A stretch of DNA of 64,000 bases from an uncultured Bacteroidales bacterium (GTDB lineage Bacteria; Bacteroidota; Bacteroidia; Bacteroidales; Bacteroidaceae): NCBI GenBank assembly GCA_902800305.1, contig CADCDP010000030.1, forward strand, positions 1 to 64,000, written 5' to 3'. A program made the position numbers and the translations under genes. Shown piece by piece: positions 15,928 to 26,600 of this stretch. Numbering within the stretch: the first letter of the stretch is position 1; the number at the start of each line of letters is the position of its first letter. The notes beneath the pieces are model-generated. The model did not search any database and was not told the DNA's origin. It saw only the letters and a program-made list of their open reading frames with translations.

Positions 15928-17462
15928 TTCTTGTATAGTCTTTGTGTGATATTAAAAACTTTTGAATAGATGAATGCACGTTCTTCACTCTTACATCCGA
16001 CATATAATTCTGCTAATAATGTACATAAAAGCGATATAATAGAAATTACTACTAATGACACGAATGATTCTGTCAAATAATATGCGAGAATTGAAGGGAC
16101 AATCATTGACATAACAGTCACAACCATCACATTTAAATAAACATTGCGTAGATAGCTCTTAATATTTAAATCAATCATTCCTCTTAACATATACAAACGG
16201 GCAGCTAAACAGCATTGACTTATCACTATGGCAACAATAACAACAGATTCTGGAATTGCGCCTAAATACAAGCAAAGATATGCAACAGGAAGATTCATCA
16301 TTTGAAGTCCTCCTACTATGAGTTGGTAATTTCTAATCCGTCCTGTAGCAAGCATAGCTGTTACTAATGGATGACTAATGCTTTCACTCATTGCAAAAGT
16401 TAAAATCAGTTGCACAAACAGGACTGTATGCTCAGGAACTAATTTTAACCATAATACCAATATGTAATGGGAATTGAGTATTATAGGAAGACATAGCAGC
16501 AACAAGATATAATATGACAAGCGAGCTCCTTGAAACATCAACTTGAACATATAATCATAGTCTCCACTGGCATAAGATTTTGTTATCTGAGGGTTTAAGG
16601 CTGTCATGAAATTCTGAACAAAACTGGAAACTACAGTGCTTATTTTTACAGAAATTGCTCTTGCGGCATTAACTGAGGGACCAAAGAATAGATTCAATAT
16701 AATGTTACCTCCGTGATCTCTTAATACCGCAGAAGAAGCACCTATAAAGTTCCAACCAGCAAAACCAAACATATTTTTCAGCAAGTCATGGTCATAAAGG
16801 AAATGATAAGTACACTCTTCAAAATGTCGCTTACAATACCAAGTATAGACAAAACGAATTATCCATGCAATAACAGCCACCATTGCTGCAAAGAAAACAA
16901 GTCGGTCGATAGGATTGATGACGATGCACCATGCCACAACGAGTTTTCCAAAAGCATCCAAGATAGAAATATATGCAAAAGCTGACATCTTTTCGTGGGC
17001 AATAATGGCTGCATTATATGGAATGCTTATGAGATTTATTGCAAAAGTAATAACCGAGAATTGATAACACCAGTTAGCGGCTGTCAAACGATTTGCTGGT
17101 ATCACCAACTTATCATTTAGGAACCACAAACCGATTGTTTCTGCCAAAATAACAATAATCAAAGCTATTCCTGCTTGAATAGTTATTGAAGATGAAAACA
17201 CTTTCTTTAATTTCTCTCTATCTCCAGTACCCAACTCAAAGGTAATAAATCGGCTAATAGCAGCGCTGAGAGAGCCACTCAGCATCGAAAACATTGTCAC
17301 AACGCCGCCTACGACATTGTATATGCCATAGTCTTCAACACCCAAGGCATTGAGGATTACCCTGCTCGTATACAGCGACACGAGCATCAGGAACAGCATC
17401 CGCACATAAAGCAGTAGAGTGTTCTTGGCTATGCGTTTATTGTTAGCGGAATTATCTGGCAT
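15924..17462 (-). CDS. Wzx-like lipopolysaccharide/capsule repeat-unit flippase
   Basis: 512 aa with about 12-14 membrane spans and no signal peptide. NTLLLYVRMLFLMLVSLYTS followed by VILNALGVEDYGIYNVVGGV is the characteristic N-terminus of the polysaccharide-transporter branch of the MOP superfamily; YNAAIIAHEKMSAFAYISIL and HGGNIILNLFFGPSVNAARA are further family blocks. It would move undecaprenyl-linked repeat units across the inner membrane for the Wzy-like polymerase. It is the first structural gene after upxY-upxZ, separated from them by 377 nt containing a tandem array. Confidence 0.92.
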   Translation of the reverse strand: MPDNSANNKRIAKNTLLLYVRMLFLMLVSLYTSRVILNALGVEDYGIYNVVGGVVTMFSMLSGSLSAAISRFITFELGTGDREKLKKVFSSSITIQAGIALIIVILAETIGLWFLNDKLVIPANRLTAANWCYQFSVITFAINLISIPYNAAIIAHEKMSAFAYISILDAFGKLVVAWCIVINPIDRLVFFAAMVAVIAWIIRFVYTWYCKRHFEECTYHFLYDHDLLKNMFGFAGWNFIGASSAVLRDHGGNIILNLFFGPSVNAARAISVKISTVVSSFVQNFMTALNPQITKSYASGDYDYMFKLMFQGARLSYYILLLLCLPIILNSHYILVLWLKLVPEHTVLFVQLILTFAMSESISHPLVTAMLATGRIRNYQLIVGGLQMMNLPVAYLCLYLGAIPESVVIVAIVISQCCLAARLYMLRGMIDLNIKSYLRNVYLNVMVVTVMSMIVPSILAYYLTESFVSLVVISIISLLCTLLAELYVGCKSEERAFIYSKVFNITQRLYKK

Positions 17463-17669
17463 AACAATCTAAAAAACAATCTTTAATAAAAAGCCTCCGA
17501 CTTGCATCTTGAAGGAATAGTTATTTAAGAAAAAGATGTAGTATCGTTGGCGTTTGAATCAATTCATCATGCATATTTCTTCATGCATAATTGGATTTCG
17601 TGGGTGCTCTCTTCTTTGTAAACAGGAAGAAAGGGAAGGCAATTTTGGGGTGGCTCCCCTAAAGGGCAA

Positions 17670-17752
17670 CGTCGTTGCCTCGCATGACTCATCGTCGTTG
17701 AGTCTCGTGACTCTTCGTCGTTGCCCCTTGAGACTCAACGTCGAAGACTCGG
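17670..17752. repeat. 23-bp tandem array (three units plus partial), dispersed copy A
   Basis: Units at 17670, 17693 and 17716 are each 23 bp and begin CGTCGTTG, with TGACTC/GAGTC cores that can pair as small inverted repeats. A closely similar array lies at 34651-34735, in the same orientation, so this is a dispersed repeat family and not a local accident. It fills the 377-nt gap (17463-17839) between upxZ and wzx; I see no gene in that gap. Transcripts of the locus must pass through it. Confidence 0.85.
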
Positions 17753-17839
17753 CGGAAGGAAATTCAGTTCCACAACTCATCCAGTTGAAAAGTACAAAAG
17801 CCGTCCCTGCCGCGTAGGTCGGCAGGAGGCGGCACGAAC

Positions 17840-18319
17840 TTATTGGAATTGGGGTTCGTAGAGTGCTTGGAGGTAGTGGTCTTCCTCGGTCATGGTGGCT
17901 TCTGTCCATGTGTCCATCAGCTGGTCAATTTCGGGAAGGAGGTCTTCGTCTTGGGTCTCTTGATAGAGATGGACAAGGAGATGGCACTTCAACTTGCTAT
18001 CGGACAGATGAGGCAACAAGTCGTAGGTATGGTCGGCAGCACGCTGGAAGAGTTCCCAGTTACGGTAGCCTATCTGTAGGGCAACGAAGATGGTGAGAAG
18101 GATTTCGGCCTCCTGTTCTGATGACAGATGATGGATGTCGAGATAGGCAAAAAGTCTTTTCACTTCATCTTGTGCATGGTGCCAATCCGACTGATAGTCT
18201 TGGATGGCATAATCATCGGAGAGGTCTTCGAGCATCATCTGGCGGTAGCAACCAAGACGGTATTTCTGAAGAGATGATGGAGACATATAAAAAAGAATAT
18301 ATGTGTAATCAACACACAA
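17840..18319 (-). CDS. upxZ: UpxZ-like regulator of polysaccharide antitermination
   Basis: 159 aa, all-helical and acidic (QDEVKRLFAYLDIHHLSSEQ, EAEILLTIFVALQIGYRNWE). Its place directly after the UpxY gene (6-nt gap) and its size match UpxZ, which in Bacteroides fragilis inhibits UpxY proteins encoded by other polysaccharide loci and so limits expression to one locus at a time. The ATG at 18319 is one option; MSPSSLQKYRLG at 18286 is another that would drop a hydrophobic 11-residue lead. Neither has a strong ribosome-binding site. The assignment is from context and size plus weak sequence resemblance. Confidence 0.7.
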   Translation of the reverse strand: MCVDYTYILFYMSPSSLQKYRLGCYRQMMLEDLSDDYAIQDYQSDWHHAQDEVKRLFAYLDIHHLSSEQEAEILLTIFVALQIGYRNWELFQRAADHTYDLLPHLSDSKLKCHLLVHLYQETQDEDLLPEIDQLMDTWTEATMTEEDHYLQALYEPQFQ

Positions 18320-18325
18320 GATGGT

Positions 18326-19027
18326 TTATGGCAGGATCTCTACATCACAAGTCTGGATGTAACCTGTGCCATATTTCCCGAGGCTTCCCAAATCGACGAA
18401 GACGCGCCGCTGATGTTTCCATCGAAAGAGCGTTCCCTCCACCCCAGCGAAAGGGCCACTGACGATGAGCACATGTTTACCAGCCAGATAAGTCGGCATC
18501 AAGCTTTGGTCAATAAGAATGTCTTCATGCCCCGACTCGATGATACGGCGGAAACTCTCAAACTGCCGGTCGGGAACAACCAGATAGTCGTTACGCCCTG
18601 TGGCCGACACGGAGAAGTGGTCATAGAAGGGGGTAAGGCCTGGTATTCGCGGCAAGTCGTGAAACAATTTTCGATAACTGGAAGGGGATGCGTTGATAAA
18701 CAGCAGCCCCGAGTGGACAGGTCTCTCTTCCATGCTGACGGATGTTTTCCCATTCTCAATATGATAGACCTGCTTTTTTACAACTGGAATATAAGGAGTG
18801 AGCGTTTCGCCGTCGAGTTTTTTGATGGCTTTATAGACAGCGTGTGCCCTCCCGTATGTGATTCGTGCTGCATACCAATAGCTGGGTGTGAGAAGCGTGT
18901 TTTCCACCGACTGCCCATTCTGTGTATCACTTGGAATGGGGGGCGTTTTGGATGTAAGTCCGCAACACGAATCAGAACTGAGCGTCTGACGAGAAAATTC
19001 GGATTGGTTTGTCTTCAAACCTGACAC
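18326..19027 (-). CDS. upxY: UpxY-family NusG-like transcription antiterminator
   Basis: 233 aa. After a variable N-terminal extension (1-48), the NGN domain starts at SYWYAARITYGRAHAVYKAI, the Bacteroides UpxY form of the NusG W-Y motif, and continues with ERPVHSGLLFINAS. A KOW-like segment, GKHVLIVSGPFAGVEGTLFR, sits near 185-205. UpxY proteins recognise the leader of their own locus and let RNA polymerase read through the operon. The gene is first in the transcript, behind a ~450-nt leader. The true start may be later in the N-terminal extension, as the first ~45 residues are low-complexity. Confidence 0.85.
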   Translation of the reverse strand: MSGLKTNQSEFSRQTLSSDSCCGLTSKTPPIPSDTQNGQSVENTLLTPSYWYAARITYGRAHAVYKAIKKLDGETLTPYIPVVKKQVYHIENGKTSVSMEERPVHSGLLFINASPSSYRKLFHDLPRIPGLTPFYDHFSVSATGRNDYLVVPDRQFESFRRIIESGHEDILIDQSLMPTYLAGKHVLIVSGPFAGVEGTLFRWKHQRRVFVDLGSLGKYGTGYIQTCDVEILP

Positions 19028-19483
19028 TTATATAGGAGCACTCCATACATAAGGACATAAAAAAAGCGTGAATCCTTCCGATTGTCTATTCCACACCAGG
19101 AGGCTCTCGCATTGCCCATCAAAGTTGAACAGACAATGTTAGAGCTCACGCCGATATGAAGACTCATCCTTACTAACATAGACGATTTTACACAATGCCA
19201 TCTAAGACGGCTGTGCAACATCGCACGTTAGAAGGAGTAAAGATTCACATCCCTGAGCATCTACCATTGGCTCTGTCAAGACTTTGATCGGATAATTTGC
19301 GAGATTCCCGGTGTCAAGAACAAAGCGTTAGTAAACGCCTTTCATTATGTCTTTCCCAGTGACATAGTCCCTACCCAACCGCTGGTCACATCCAGCATCG
19401 GCGTGAACTACCTACTTGCGTTGAAACGGTTTGAGACACGCTCAAGATGTTCCATTAACGTCAAGCTTTTGGGAAATTCGATG
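19028..19483 (-). promoter_or_regulatory. Long 5' leader of the upxY operon, overlapping a possible gene remnant
   Basis: About 450 nt lie between the predicted transcription start near 19,480 and the upxY ATG. UpxY proteins act on leader sequences, so this is the expected target region. On the opposite (plus) strand, 19,240-19,450 is open in a frame reading IICEIPGVKNKALVNAFHYV and GVNYLLALKRFETR, with no start codon and stops immediately upstream; it may be a decayed gene fragment. I cannot name a family for it. Confidence 0.45.
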
Positions 19484-19514
19484 CAAAGGTAAGGCATTTT
19501 CCCCACATCCTCAA
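19484..19514 (-). promoter_or_regulatory. Promoter of the upxY polysaccharide operon
   Basis: Minus strand: TTG (19514-19512), 20 bp, TACCTTTG (19491-19484). This is the only strong Bacteroidetes-type promoter ahead of upxY. I searched the neighbourhood for inverted repeats that would make it invertible, as in B. fragilis, and found none convincing, so it appears fixed in orientation. Confidence 0.65.
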
Positions 19515-19642
19515 CTTTTTTCGGGAAAATTTGCAAGAAGTCTCGTTTTTTCCAAAGATTTTACAAAGAAAATATTCCAACTTAGACAAAAATATCTCCA
19601 AAGAGAGCAATTCTAAGGACGGATATTTTTAAGGCTAAGTTA

Positions 19643-19674
19643 TTTGCAAATCTCGAAAAAATGTTGTATCTTTG
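19643..19674 (+). promoter_or_regulatory. Plus-strand promoter, divergent from the upxY promoter
   Basis: TTTG (19643-19646), 20 bp, TATCTTTG (19667-19674), an excellent match. No gene begins within 900 nt downstream, so the transcript would be a long leader for the 20,628 gene or a non-coding RNA that passes through the 21-bp array and the A-tract region. Confidence 0.6.
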
Positions 19675-19735
19675 CAGCAGAAAAGGATGTTTTTGTGGGA
19701 AGCCCACGGATTTCCGTTCCAAAAACGCAACTTCC

Positions 19736-19819
19736 AATCGTAAGCTTCGATAGTACAATCGTAAGCTTCGATAGTATAATCGCAACCTTCGATAGTACAA
19801 TCGTAGGTTGCGATTGCTT
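19736..19819. repeat. 21-bp tandem array (four units)
   Basis: Units start at 19736, 19757, 19778 and 19799, with consensus AATCGTAAGCTTCGATAGTA. The last unit diverges into AATCGTAGGTTGCGATTG, which is itself an inverted repeat. Because 21 is divisible by three, open frames of R-L-Y-Y repeats appear on the minus strand; these are artefacts. Just beyond, 19,860-19,940 repeats GGGAGTT at about 10-12 bp spacing. Confidence 0.8.
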
Positions 19820-20123
19820 TTAGTGCTTACACTGACCCAGAGGAGGCAACGTAGCAGAGTCACAGGTGGCAACGTAGCAGGGAGTCTTAGGGAGTTTAAG
19901 GGAGTTCTAAGGGAGTTTCAAGGGAGTTGCTCCCTCTTTCAACTCACTGAAAATGAAGGTTTAAGCCTATCCGCAGGGAGTTTAGGGAGGTCTTTTCTAT
20001 AAATAGGGTAAGAAAATTTTTTTTGAGGTATTTTTTGAAATAACCTCCCTAAACTCCCTGAAATATCTGTAATGAGTTGTAAAACAGTGATATGCGGACG
20101 GGAGTACTCCCTCGAGAACTCCC

Positions 20124-20310
20124 TTAAAACTCCCTAAAAACACCCCCAAACTCCCTGAAATACCCCCAAAAACACTCTAAAAATACCCTAAAAACACGCC
20201 AAAACACCTAAAAAACGCCCCAAAAAGCCTAAAAAATACCCTAAAAAGCCTAAAAAACACCCCAAAAAGCCTAAAAAACACCCTAAAAAGCCTAAAAAAC
20301 ACCCTAAAAG
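20124..20310. other. Phased A-tract region, predicted intrinsically bent DNA
   Basis: Runs of 3-6 A start at 20124, 20134, 20146, 20156, 20168, 20179, 20190, 20201, 20210, 20222, 20231, 20243, 20252, 20264, 20273, 20285, 20294 and 20306. The mean spacing is close to 10.7 bp, about one helical turn. A-tracts in phase with the helix bend DNA in one direction, so strong curvature is expected. From about 20222 the pattern is a 21-bp tandem unit built from alternating 9- and 12-bp steps. It lies upstream of the giant surface-protein gene. Confidence 0.75.
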
Positions 20311-20423
20311 ATACCTATAACTCAACTTTTTGTGAAGGTTTATCAGATTTATTTATTAACTTTGCCACGTCATTGAGGAAAAAGATAAGTGAAAAGTGAA
20401 AAATAAAAAAATAACTTGGTATG

Positions 20424-20580
20424 ATTTGCCGCTTTGCGGCATTAAAAAGAAAAATAAAGAAAAACAGATAAAAACATAGAAAAAATTTTTATATTTTTGC
20501 CTATTTTTTCTATTTTTTCTTTCCACGCCCCGCAGGGGCATAAGTAAAATGTAAAATGTACAATTTATTTTTTACGATTA
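20424..20580. repeat. Long inverted repeat, left copy (partner at 33107-33298)
   Basis: The block has a hairpin at each end: GCCGCTTTGCGGC on the left and GCCCCGCAGGGGC on the right, with about 100 bp of A/T-rich sequence between. Its reverse complement recurs at 33107-33298 with only scattered changes. The pair encloses exactly the two surface-protein genes. The hairpin-AT-hairpin design resembles REP-doublet or MITE-like elements. Between it and the ATG at 20628 lies a 24-bp duplication rich in CTAACCAAC and AAACAACTA. Confidence 0.85.
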
Positions 20581-20627
20581 CTAACCAACCAAACAACTAA
20601 TTTACTAACCAACTAAACAACTATTTT

Positions 20628-23600
20628 ATGCAAAATATGAGACGCACATCTATCTATCAGAAAGTCATCTGGCCACTGCTGCTATGGACATTGTGGCTGC
20701 CCACCCTGGTGTATGCCGGCAACGATATGGAAAACAGTTTCAACTGGATGATTACCCCCAGTGGCATCAATGGCGTTAGCATTCAGATTCCCGTCTATGA
20801 CTGCGCTGGCCTGGACGGTTATGTCGATAAGGGCTATCTCTACATCACGCCCGAAGGTGGAGCCAAGGAGACCGTGCTCTACTTCTACTCCAAGCAGAAG
20901 AGCGGCAGTAATTGCTGGGTCTGGTTCAAGAAGGGTGTCGATGGCGAGATGGTGCTGAGTCGCGACAACGGCTACAGTTCCATGGCCGTTTCTTCCACGG
21001 AGAAGAGCTGCGAGCTGAGCCAGAAGTCGGGTACCGACCTCTACTTCATCTACGTCAACTGGATAGTGCCTGACAAGTATCGCGGCAAGAAATGCCAGTT
21101 TTCCTGGTATGTACACAAGCACGGCCACAAGAATGCCAGCGATAGAGAAATCAAACTCACCCCCTCCAACGTGTCCTTCACCGATACGCCCGCTCCGATG
21201 GTTCCCATCACGATGGATCCCATCCTTGGCTACGATGCCACCCATGCAGGGCAAACGATGATGATATACACCATGTCATCCAGCGACATCATCAGCATGA
21301 CAGCGCACTACAAGGAGGTGAACGGTTCCACGTACAAGAGCCGCTCGATGGCACTCGGAAATGATATGTCGGGCTACATCTATCTGCCTTCGGATAAATG
21401 CATCAGCGACTTCTCCATCACCGCCCGCTACATCGACACCGAGGGGGTGGAGCGCACCTCGCAATCTACGCCCGTCGATTTGCCCACCCTGCACCTGCCC
21501 GTCGGATTCTCTGCCACGCTACAGACCGACGGCACCGTGCATCTGCGCTGGGAGTGCAAGGACAAGCACTGGGCAGACATCTCCGTGGACGACATCTGGG
21601 ACATCCAGCGCAACACCTCGGGCGACAGCAGTTCTGAGGGATTGTGGCAGAGCATCGGTCAGGCATCATACGAGGGGAACGACACTGTCTATACCTTCAT
21701 CGACAACGCCTTCGCCACAGGTTACGAAGGCCACCCCGTCTATTATCGTGTGCGCCGTTCCTCCACCGCTATGTGGGACTGGAAGGAGGGTACCTACGCT
21801 ATGGCCGCGCTGACAGGTCCTGTCCGTCTGCCCACCATAGGCACAGCCACCGTGACCAAGGGCGTGTGGAACGACAGCCGACATCAGGCCAATTTCACCT
21901 TTGCTTTCGGCCAGAAAGAACAGTACGACAAAGACGGACGACTCATCCTGCGGACAGCAGAGGACTGGGAGGCGTTCGCACGACTGGTGAACACCGAGGG
22001 CAAGACCCCACTCAACGCCATCATGGCTGCCGACATCGACCTCGGCACGAGTCGCACGATGGTGGGCACGACAGACAGGCCGTATGCTGGCACCTTCGAT
22101 GGCAATGGCCACACGCTCACCGTGCGCTACGACACCGTGGATGTTGAATGCGCCGCACCCTTCTCCGTGGTGGGTGCATCCGTCATCAAGAATCTGCACG
22201 TGACGGGCAGGATTGTGTCCGACAGGAAGTTTGCGGCAGGCATCGTCGGACGGGTCAACGGTTCCCAGTTGCAGATGTCCAACAGCCGCTGCTCCGCCAT
22301 TGTGGGCAGCACCATCCACGGCGATGCCACCAACGGCGGTCTGGTGGGTGTGGTCAGTCAAAACTGCAATGTGGAGCTGACCAACTGCCTGTTCGACGGT
22401 CAGTTGCTCGGCACCGACAGCCACAGCATGGGCGGTCTCATTGGCTGGTCTTACACCCCTCCCGTCATCACCCATAGCCTGTTTGCCCCCTTGGAGGTAG
22501 CTATTGCACCCCAGATGACAGCTTGCAAGCCTCTGGTACGTCTCAATACAGGAGTCTCATCAACAGGCATCACCAACTGCTACTACACCCTTCCCATGGA
22601 TGGCAGCGAGACCTGCACCATCGACGACGAAACGTTCTACATCCTGCGCAACGCTGCCGACTGGGACAAGTTCCTCGACAAGATTGTGTCCGCTGGCGGC
22701 ACATCACGCGTCAACGCCATCATGGCTGCCGACATCAGCACCGTTTATTCTGCCGGTCACCGCAACGGCATCCCGTTCAAAGGTACTTTTGATGGCAACG
22801 GCCACACGCTGACAGTGGATATCCAGGGCGGCAGCGGTGATTTCATCGCGCCCTTCGCACGGGTGCAGGGAGCCACCATCAAGAACCTCACTGTGACAGG
22901 CTCGGTGCGTGGCAGCATGCACACGGCAGGACTCGTGGGCGGTGCTTTCGGCACAGAGACGAACACGATACAGAACTGCCACATATCGGCGAACGTCGTC
23001 ACCACCAAGACGCACGCAGCGGGCATCATGGGACATGGCCATTCCGCCAAAAACTGCATCAAATACTGCCTGTTCGACGGTTCCGTCACGGCAACGGCCT
23101 TCAAGACGGATTCATACGGCGGGGCTTTCATTGGATGGGAGGACGGCGGCACGTCGAACGAAGTGTGGCACAATCTGGAGAACGGCACCTACAACAACTT
23201 TGACCACGCTGGACTGAACTATAAGGATGGTGGAACCGTCTGGGGGGGCACCAACAACTGGCACTACAAAAGCTGGAGTGAAGGCAACCGAATCGGCGAA
23301 CTCTCTCCCGACGAACTGGTGACCCAATTGGGCAGCAGCCAGTGGTACATCGAGGCGGGGCTGGTTGTCCCCTTCCAGACAGAGACCGAAGTGGGTCAGG
23401 GCATCGACGCTTCTGAGATGGAAGCGTCCCTGCTGGCCGAGAGACTGGGCAATCAGTGGGAACTGTGCGGCAACAGCGTGCAGCCCACGATGCCGACACA
23501 GGACGATGAGTTCTACGCCTCCACCATCTGGGCAGACGATGCCAAACTGGTGCTCAATATAGACAAACTGGTGGGCGACACTGTTCGCTACACCGAACGT

Positions 23601-26600
23601 AAGGAACTGACCCGTGAAGAGCGCGAGGCCGGACGTCTGACCCACGATCTCACCACCTCCTGCGTCGATTACCGCTTCCGCTTCAACGTGGAGCAGGGTA
23701 CGTCCAACATCCTTCCTATTGACACCATTGGAACAATTGTCAGCATGGACACCGCTTACCACGCGTTCCGCTTCGACAATAATGTACAAATAGACAGTCT
23801 GCAAGTGGTGACCCAACAGGCTACGGTGTCGCTGGCGTGGTACAGTAGCGGTGTGGGCGACTTCTACCGCATCCTGCGGCGCGATACCCAGACAGACGAG
23901 ACCGTGGTGCTGGAAGACAACTACGCCCAGACCACCTATATCGACAAGACACCACAACCGCAGCACGTCTATGAATACACCATCGAGGGTGTGAACGACT
24001 GCGAGGGTCGCCACGTGAGCAGCATCAGTAAGGACGGTTGGTGCTCACCTATGGGTATGGTGCGTGGTTTCATCCGTCTGAAGAACGGAACAGCACAGGC
24101 GGGTGTCAAAGTCATTGCCGAACCCACACCCGAGACGGCCGCCCAGGGCGGCAAGACGCGCTGGACTGTCACCAACACGTCGGGCTTCTTTGAAATCGAC
24201 AGCCTTGTTTATCAGGGCAATGGCAGCTATAATATCATCGCTGAGACGAGTGGCGACCAAGGCAGCTACAGCACCTTCACCGCCAACTTCACAGAATGGA
24301 GCAACCTGGCCACCAACGTGGTGCTGACGCTTGATGAATACTATCTGTTCTCGGGCTACGTGATGTATGAGGGAACGTCGGTGCCCGTTCTTGGTGCATC
24401 GTTCGAGGTGGATGGCACAGAGGTTCGCAACGGTTCGGGCAAGCCCGTTATCACAGACACACAGGGTAAGTTCACCATCAGCCTGTCAAAAGGACAGCAT
24501 ATCGTGCGAGTTGTGAAGGAGGGGCACACCTTCCTCTATGACGGCTACTTCACCGACCCTCTGGCAGCCGACACTCTGCGCCACAATTGGCAGCAGTCCA
24601 TTGCAGGGCACGTGTTCTGGGATCAGACACGCGTGATGCTTCAGGGCCGCGTGGTGGGTGGCGACGTGCAAGGCAGCAAACCACTGGGCAAGCTGTCCTC
24701 GACGAATAACCTGGGCGACTCGCTCACCATTGTCATGCAACTGGAGGGTGACAACGCCTCGTGGCTCGTGCGTGATCAGTTGAACGACGGCATCAAGGAG
24801 CGGCACACAGACTACTTCTTCGGCACCAACCAGAAGGACAGCTGTCATTTGGACGTCTATCGCCAGCGGTTGGTCATCAAGCCCAGTCCCGTGACGGGTG
24901 AATACAGCGTTCCTATGCTGCCCGTAAAATATAAGGTAACAGAAATCTACAGCGAGGGTTACCCGACCTTGTTCCAGGCGGGCAAGGTGGGCGAGATACT
25001 CGATCTCTCGGACTATCACAAAGGCGACACCGCCATCTACAGCCGCATCTATCATGCCATGCCCACACTGGCCGTCAGACAATTCAACATGACAGGCCAG
25101 GAGTATATGGGCATCAAGCAATATACCGAGATAGACAACACGGGCACGGACACAAAGATTGAACTGTGGAATGACAGCACGGGCTACGCCTTCGGACACC
25201 CAGTCTTCATGGCGGGCAGCAGCTGCATCTTCATGCTTTCGGCCGTGGAACAGTATTACTGGAACAACGATGCCTCGACATCGGCACCAGACGTGGTGCA
25301 TCTGTCGGGAGGCAGGGTGCGCGTGCAGAATGCCCTCGTGGGAACGGAGGAGGCCGAGACTATCGAACTCGACAGTCTCGGAGAAGCCACCTATACTTTC
25401 ACGCCGCAGAACCTGACCTTCACCGAGGAGAACGATATGGCACTGAAGACGCTGACCATGAATCTGTTCTACGATGGCACCTACTACGACGTGAAGCCGA
25501 TGAATGGCGAACCCATCCGCGGTTACGTCTTGGCCGCCAAGAACAAAGCTAAAGACCAGGGACACTTGGCCGTGGCCGATGGTGGCACCTACCTCATCGA
25601 TATCCTGCGTGACCCGCCAGGTGCTACATCGTCGGCATACATCGAAAGCGGCACGAAGCTCAACTACTCGTTCTCGCAGAACCTGAAGGCATCCCTCGGA
25701 CTGAAGTTTACCATCGGCAACAGCAAAGGTGATGTAAATATGTTCAATGGTATATGGGCAGGAGGAGGCAGTGGCACATTCGTCGGGCAGCCCACGACAA
25801 TCAACATGAAGGACTATTTTAACTTCAGTTTCGTGGCAACTTACTATAACTCATGGCAATACAATTATACATTCGAGACGAGTGAGCGCATCACTACTTC
25901 TGCGGAACTGCTCAGCGTGGGTGCAGATGCCGACGTGTACATCGGCATGACGATGGAGTCGGTGGTCGATGAGGCCATTGCCGTGCGTGCCATCAGCGCC
26001 AGCACCTATCAGCGTATGACAGCACATGATGACGGTACATTCAAGGTCAACAACTATACATTCAAGGTGAATCAGGGTACGATGAAGGTTCTGGCCGAGG
26101 GTTGCGACAGCAAGGGCGAGAAGGTTTATATCGTGCGTGACGAGGTGCTGGCACAGTCCCAACAGTTGAAGAGTACCTTCGTACATACAGGAACCTACAT
26201 TGAAAAACAGTTGCTGCCCGAACTGTTCAAGCTACGCAATGCGCTGATTCTCTCCTTGGGTACCGACTCTGTGACGGCACAGCGCATTGCCGACCACGAG
26301 GGCCATGCCGTGTATATCAGCAAGGTGATGGATGATGATGCAAACTTCGGACTCGAAGGCACCTACAAGCAGGTGAACCCCGAAGGCCAGAACTGCCATG
26401 ACTCCATTGCCGTTTATAACAAGAACATCCTCACGTGGATTGAGTTTTTGGCAGCGAATGAGCGTGAGAAGCTGGAGGCCAGGGAACTGGTGAAACGGTA
26501 TTCTGTAGATGGGCGCACCAGCGTGGCATACAGCGAGACGTTCGGTGTCTCGGATGCCCAGACGCGCTACGTGCAGTTGCCCATCCTCAGCGGACTGGGA

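Noticed and set aside
17554..17909. Overlapping open frames on both strands between upxZ and wzx
   Set aside because: They read through the 23-bp array and the end of upxZ; the protein is repeat-derived and has no start context.
19440..19700. Invertible promoter for the polysaccharide locus
   Set aside because: I compared the sequence on both sides of the TACCTTTG box for inverted repeats and found only a short direct similarity, so inversion is not supported.
19582..19872. A 96-aa minus-strand frame with repeated R-L-Y-Y units
   Set aside because: The 21-bp array is a multiple of three, so it stays open by arithmetic. It has no homology or start signal.
20356..20541. A 61-aa minus-strand frame in the left inverted repeat
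   Set aside because: The matching right copy gives a different, shifted peptide, so the frame is not conserved between copies. It is low-complexity K/N/F sequence.
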